This document shows positions 6,681 through 9,509 of a stretch of DNA of 9,509 bases, one piece after another. The notes under the pieces were generated by a model. The model saw nothing but the letters and a program-made list of their open reading frames with translations. It had not been told where the DNA came from and ran no database searches. Location: positions 1-9,509 of the forward strand of contig URQL01000055.1 of the NCBI GenBank assembly GCA_900550005.1. The letters are read 5' to 3'. Origin of the DNA: an uncultured Erysipelotrichaceae bacterium. GTDB taxonomy: Bacteria > Bacillota_I > Bacilli_A > Erysipelotrichales > Coprobacillaceae. The number at the start of each line of letters is the position of its first letter. Position 1 is the first letter of the stretch. The translations under genes were made by a program, and so were the position numbers.

Positions 6681-7661
6681 TCACTTTCTTATAAAATAGA
6701 AAAGATATGATAAAAAAAGGAAGAAATAGGTTAATCCTAATAAAGGATAGAGCAAAGCTTGAAATGTCGTTTCGTATTGTAAAAATAAAAAACAAAGAAT
6801 TAAATTTAAGATAAAAAAAACAAAAGTTCTAGATGGTGTATTTATTTGATCAAACAAATGGATCGAAGTTGTATTTAGAAAAAAAGCACCAATAAGATAG
6901 ATAAAAAGAACAGGAATATGTTGATAACCTATATATTGTCCAAAATAGATCGTATTAAAACTTTCAAAAAAAGGGAAACGGATGATTTCTAAAAGTGTAG
7001 AAAATTCATTAGTTTCAATCCATGTTTCAAGTAATATAAGAAAAATAATGGAATAAAGATAACTTTTTTTAGAAACTTGAAAAGATGCAGGTATAGGGAT
7101 AAATAATGCAAAATGGGCTTGTAAAAAAATAAATAAGGAAAGAAAAAAAGCTTGTATAAAAGAATGATTTGTAAAAGTGAAATTGATATTCATTAAAGAT
7201 AAATAAGCTAATTTTTTAAAATAAAAGAGGGATAAAGTGATTAATAGAATAGGAAAGAGATAGCCCAGGGTCTTGTAAAGTACATTTAACGGTTGTTTTA
7301 AACCATAATAGATGAGTGAATAAAAAGGGACAAGAATAAATAATAAAGGGGTATTAATAAGCCAATGAATTTTTATAAAATGAGTAAGGGTGATGATTGA
7401 AAAAAGTTGAAGAAAAAATAGATAGAGAGATAAACATTTTTTCTGAGTTTTTTTAAGTTCAAAGAATAATGGAAAAATATCCTTTTTTATTAGGTAATAG
7501 GTCGATATCAGGATAAGAAAAATACTAAAAAGGAGATAATAGATGGCTTGATCACTAGCGATTTGATAAAGATAATAAAGTAAATATTTTGTAATAAAAA
7601 AATGATTACAAACGAAAACCATTAAAAAATAATATTTGTTTTGCAACGATGAAGATTTCAT
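6681..7661 (-). CDS. gerAB: Divergent GerAB-type spore germination permease
   Basis: A 326-residue, extremely hydrophobic and aromatic-rich protein with about nine or ten predicted membrane segments and almost no soluble part. It is the likely B subunit, a member of the GerAB branch of the APC transporter superfamily, thought to bind germinant in the membrane. Sequence support is weak but present: STLLEIIRFPFFESFNTIYFGQYIGYQ (about 218-244) parallels the family stretch 'l-x-yPtlelvR-x-i-x-ig-x-fieRlD', with GYQ where the Glu-Arg-x-Asp usually sits. It is shorter than the usual roughly 365 residues. Context is the main evidence: it is the first gene of an operon with clear gerAA and gerAC. SD AAAGGTGAT lies at 7667-7675, and a sigma-G-like promoter lies upstream. 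It stops with TGA 8 bases before gerAA. Confidence 0.75.
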   Translation of the reverse strand: MKSSSLQNKYYFLMVFVCNHFFITKYLLYYLYQIASDQAIYYLLFSIFLILISTYYLIKKDIFPLFFELKKTQKKCLSLYLFFLQLFSIITLTHFIKIHWLINTPLLFILVPFYSLIYYGLKQPLNVLYKTLGYLFPILLITLSLFYFKKLAYLSLMNINFTFTNHSFIQAFFLSLFIFLQAHFALFIPIPASFQVSKKSYLYSIIFLILLETWIETNEFSTLLEIIRFPFFESFNTIYFGQYIGYQHIPVLFIYLIGAFFLNTTSIHLFDQINTPSRTFVFFILNLILCFLFLQYETTFQALLYPLLGLTYFFLFLSYLFYFIRK

Positions 7662-7678
7662 AATTTATCACCTTTTCA

Positions 7679-7708
7679 TATTTTGAACAAAAACAGCATA
7701 TTTATTCA
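7679..7708 (-). promoter_or_regulatory. Candidate sigma-G promoter of the ger operon
   Basis: Read on the minus strand, TGAATA (7708-7703) is followed by a 17-base spacer and CAAAATA (7685-7679). The first is an exact match to the sigma-G -35 consensus TGAATA; the second matches CATAMTA at six of seven positions. Sigma-G drives ger operons in the Bacillus forespore, which fits the genes downstream. The implied start site, about 7672, leaves a leader of about 11 bases that begins within the gerAB SD, which is a point against it. Confidence 0.55.
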
Positions 7709-7734
7709 CCAATTTTTAAAATCGAATGAATAAA
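7701..7734. repeat. 8-bp inverted repeat in the divergent intergenic region
   Basis: TTTATTCA (7701-7708) and its exact complement TGAATAAA (7727-7734) are separated by 18 bases. The left arm contains the minus-strand TGAATA element. The right arm carries the same TGAATA on the plus strand. It could be an operator, a pair of divergent promoter elements, or chance in AT-rich DNA. Confidence 0.5.
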
Positions 7735-7781
7735 TAAGAGTATTTTAATAATACGATTTTATAGGAATCACAATTTCAAAT

Positions 7782-7810
7782 TTGCTTAATGAAAGCACTT
7801 AGATTATAAT
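7782..7810 (+). promoter_or_regulatory. Sigma-A-type promoter for the SSB-like gene
   Basis: TTGCTT (7782-7787), a 17-base spacer and a perfect TATAAT (7805-7810). The -35 keeps only the TTG half. Transcription from about 7817 would place the SD AAGGAGG (7828-7834) and the following hairpin in the leader. Confidence 0.65.
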
Positions 7811-7827
7811 TCGGGTATAAAATATAA

Positions 7828-7862
7828 AAGGAGGAAGTTACTTTATAATTTTGAAAAGTAAC
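7828..7862 (+). promoter_or_regulatory. Strong SD followed by a leader hairpin
   Basis: A full SD, AAGGAGG (7828-7834), is followed two bases later by an 8-bp perfect hairpin: GTTACTTT (7837-7844) with AAAGTAAC (7855-7862) and a 10-base loop. No ATG, GTG or TTG lies at normal distance after the SD. The start of the next gene is the TTG at 7873, 38 bases after the SD but only about 12 if the hairpin is folded and left out of the count. The in-frame TGA at 7852-7854 rules out a start of that gene before the hairpin. Confidence 0.55.
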
Positions 7863-7872
7863 AAAGATAAAA

Positions 7873-8169
7873 TTGATAAATGAAGTCATTATATTAGGAA
7901 AATATAAATTTATTGATAAAGATTGCATAGAAATAAATCATCGAAATTTTTATAAAGTATTTATTGAAGTTGAAAAAGGATTTAAAGAAAAAAACAATAT
8001 ATTTATTTATGATGAAATTGTCTGTCTATTTTGGAAAGGAGAAGCTGTTAAAGTATTTGATTTAAAAAGCCATAATTTATGGATCAGTGTTAAAGGAAGA
8101 TTAGCTATATATAATGATCAAATGTACGTGATTGCTGAAAAGGTCAAATATATTAATCAATTTGATTAA
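7873..8169 (+). CDS. Small SSB-like OB-fold protein
   Basis: A 98-residue protein starting at TTG 7873. The start is fixed by an in-frame stop at 7852 and by the N-terminus MINEVIILGKY, which is how single-stranded-DNA-binding proteins begin ('MINxVxLxGRL'). The strand order also fits an SSB-type OB fold: YKVFIEVEK (27-35), DEIVCLFWKGEA (47-58, like 'IPVVAWGKxAE'), then LWISVKGRLAIYNDQMYVIAEKVKYI (69-94, like 'VxGRLxTR...Y...VVAExVxFL'). It stops straight after the fold, with no flexible acidic tail, so it lacks the usual SSB interaction tip and is shorter than the roughly 150-170 residues of housekeeping SSB. Likely role: binding single-stranded DNA or RNA, inferred from fold. It stands alone between gerAB (divergent) and lepA, and its leader is unusual (SD and hairpin at 7828-7862). 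Confidence 0.65.
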   Translation: MINEVIILGKYKFIDKDCIEINHRNFYKVFIEVEKGFKEKNNIFIYDEIVCLFWKGEAVKVFDLKSHNLWISVKGRLAIYNDQMYVIAEKVKYINQFD

Positions 8170-8207
8170 TTTAGAATAGACACTTTTTTAGGAAAGTCGA
8201 TACGATG

Positions 8208-8236
8208 TTGTTTTTGATGATGAAATTTGTTATAAT
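8208..8236 (+). promoter_or_regulatory. Sigma-A promoter of lepA
   Basis: TTGTTT (8208-8213), a 17-base spacer, and TGT-TATAAT with the -10 at 8231-8236 and the TGn extension at 8228-8230. It lies 30 bases before the lepA ATG, with the SD-like AGTAGGTG (8251-8258) in between. It is the most complete promoter in the window. Confidence 0.72.
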
Positions 8237-8266
8237 TAACAATTGAAGAAAGTAGGTGTTAAGATA

Positions 8267-9509
8267 ATGATTGATCAATCAAAAATTCGTAATTTTTCAA
8301 TTATTGCCCATATTGACCACGGTAAATCTACTTTAGCTGATTGTATATTACAACTTACAGGTGCGGTTGCTTCAAGAGATATGAAAGCCCAATTGTTAGA
8401 TAATATGGATCTAGAAAGAGAACGTGGAATTACTATAAAATTAAACGCAGTTCAATTGCATTATACAGCTAAGGATGGAGAAACTTATCTTCTTCATCTA
8501 ATTGACACTCCTGGCCATGTCGATTTTACTTATGAAGTATCCCGTTCACTTGCTGCATGTGAAGGAGCAGTTTTAGTTGTTGATGCTGCTCAAGGGGTAG
8601 AAGCGCAAACTTTGGCTAATGTTTATTTAGCTATTGATAATGATTTAGAAATTATCCCTGTAATTAATAAAATTGATTTGCCAAGTGCGGATCCACAAAG
8701 AGTGATTAAAGAAATTGAAGATGTTGTGGGATTACCGGCTGATCATGCACCGCTTATATCTGCAAAAAATAATTTAAATGTAGAATCTGTGCTAGAAGCC
8801 ATTGTTGAACTTGTGCCTCCACCAAAAGGAAGTAGTGATCATCCAACTCAAGCATTGATTTTTGATTCTTATTATGATGCTTATCGTGGAGTTATTGTTT
8901 TAGTTCGAATTGTTGAAGGTACGATTAAAGTAGGAGATCGTATTCGTTTTATGGCAAGTCAAGCAGAATATGAAGTTTTAGAAGTTGGGGTTCATACGCC
9001 AGCGGAAGTAAAAAAAGAAGAATTAGTGACAGGTGAGGTAGGTTGGTTATCGGCATCAATTAAATCAATTCAAGATATTAATGTTGGGGATACAATTACT
9101 GTTGTGGGAAACGAATGTGATGCGCCATTACCTGGTTATCGTAAATTAAATCCAATGGTTTATTGTGGACTCTATCCAATTGATAACAGTAAATATAATG
9201 ATTTGCGTGATGCTTTAGAAAAAATGCAACTAAGTGATTCAGCACTTACTTTTGAACCAGAAACTTCACAAGCATTAGGTTTTGGTTTTAGATGTGGTTT
9301 TTTAGGATTACTTCATATGGATGTTATTCAAGAAAGATTAGAAAGAGAGTTCTCTTTAGATCTAATTGCTACAGCTCCTAGTGTAGTTTACCATGCTTAT
9401 TTAACGGATGGAACAATGGAAAACGTAGACAACCCATCTATGTTACCAGAAACGCAACGTGTTCATCATATCGAAGAGCCTTATGTAAAAGCAACGATTA
9501 TGACACCTT
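8267..9509 (+). CDS. lepA: Translation elongation factor 4 (LepA), 5' part
   Basis: The first 414 codons of the ribosome-associated GTPase LepA/EF-4, which acts on the 70S ribosome or during 30S biogenesis; the remaining third (family length about 600) lies beyond the window. The GTPase motifs are intact: AHIDHGKST (14-22), RERGITIK (51-58), DTPGH (80-84), NKID (134-137) and SAK (165-167). The EF-Tu-like domain II follows (about 190-280), then the EF-G domain III-like part (from about 290) with LGFGFRCGFLGLLHMDVIQE. The N-terminus MIDQSKIRNFSIIAHIDHGK is typical of LepA and lacks the longer leader of EF-G. Its own promoter and SD precede it. In Bacillus the neighbour of lepA is also a sporulation region, but with other genes. 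Confidence 0.97.
   Translation, partial: MIDQSKIRNFSIIAHIDHGKSTLADCILQLTGAVASRDMKAQLLDNMDLERERGITIKLNAVQLHYTAKDGETYLLHLIDTPGHVDFTYEVSRSLAACEGAVLVVDAAQGVEAQTLANVYLAIDNDLEIIPVINKIDLPSADPQRVIKEIEDVVGLPADHAPLISAKNNLNVESVLEAIVELVPPPKGSSDHPTQALIFDSYYDAYRGVIVLVRIVEGTIKVGDRIRFMASQAEYEVLEVGVHTPAEVKKEELVTGEVGWLSASIKSIQDINVGDTITVVGNECDAPLPGYRKLNPMVYCGLYPIDNSKYNDLRDALEKMQLSDSALTFEPETSQALGFGFRCGFLGLLHMDVIQERLEREFSLDLIATAPSVVYHAYLTDGTMENVDNPSMLPETQRVHHIEEPYVKATIMTP

Noticed and set aside
6673..6795. N-terminal extension of GerAA by 41 codons
   Set aside because: It overlaps the end of gerAB in another frame, has no SD at its start, and family alignment begins near the ATG at 6672.
8181..8199. Possible terminator after the SSB-like gene (GAC...AAAGTC)
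   Set aside because: The stem is short with a bulge and no T run follows, so it is not convincing; the transcript may run into lepA.
1..9509. Mobile elements, CRISPR array, tRNA genes or phage genes
   Set aside because: I found no direct-repeat array, transposase motif, terminal inverted repeats with target duplication, or tRNA-like cloverleaf.

Overview
The window is AT-rich DNA from a spore-forming Firmicute. The evidence is a probable Cse60-type sporulation protein fragment, a three-gene ger operon for a spore germinant receptor, Firmicutes-type trmB, YtpP-like, ytpR, acpS and lepA genes, and strong Shine-Dalgarno (SD) sites. TGA is used as a stop (gerAB) and tryptophan is TGG, so the standard code applies and this is not a code-4 Mollicute. 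The base composition, the compact gene set and the divergent Ger proteins make me think of the Erysipelotrichia/Turicibacter side of the Firmicutes, but that placement is a guess.

Layout. (1) 1-346, plus strand: the end of a Cse60-like gene and a 50-residue Cys/His-rich DUF1540 protein, closed by a strong terminator at 354-388. (2) 420-1594, plus strand: an unrecognised lipoprotein overlapping an RsuA-type 16S rRNA pseudouridine synthase by 10 bases. (3) 1669-4234, plus strand: a tight run trmB, thioredoxin-like gene, ytpR, a charged protein with three Ser-Pro motifs, and acpS, with gaps of 1-11 bases, ended by a hairpin whose stem includes part of the acpS stop codon. (4) 4255-7661, minus strand: the ger operon in the order gerAB-gerAA-gerAC, convergent with acpS. 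A sigma-G-like promoter (TGAATA, 17 bases, CAAAATA) lies just before gerAB. (5) 7662-7872: a divergent intergenic region with an 8-bp inverted repeat, a sigma-A-type promoter and an SD separated from the next start by a hairpin. (6) 7873-8169, plus strand: a small SSB-like OB-fold protein with a TTG start. (7) 8267-9509, plus strand: lepA (EF-4), cut by the window end.

How the genes work together: regions 2, 3 and 7 are translation-linked housekeeping (rRNA pseudouridylation, tRNA m7G46 methylation, a tRNA-binding-domain protein, the EF-4 GTPase) plus a redox protein and the acyl-carrier-protein activating enzyme. Region 4 is a spore inner-membrane germinant receptor, probably made in the forespore. 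The most unusual items are the permuted, divergent ger operon with its candidate sigma-G promoter, the SSB-like gene with its hairpin-separated SD, and the triple Ser-Pro-motif protein at the position after ytpR. I saw no tRNA or rRNA gene, CRISPR array, insertion sequence or phage gene, and no gene-free stretch over 300 bases.
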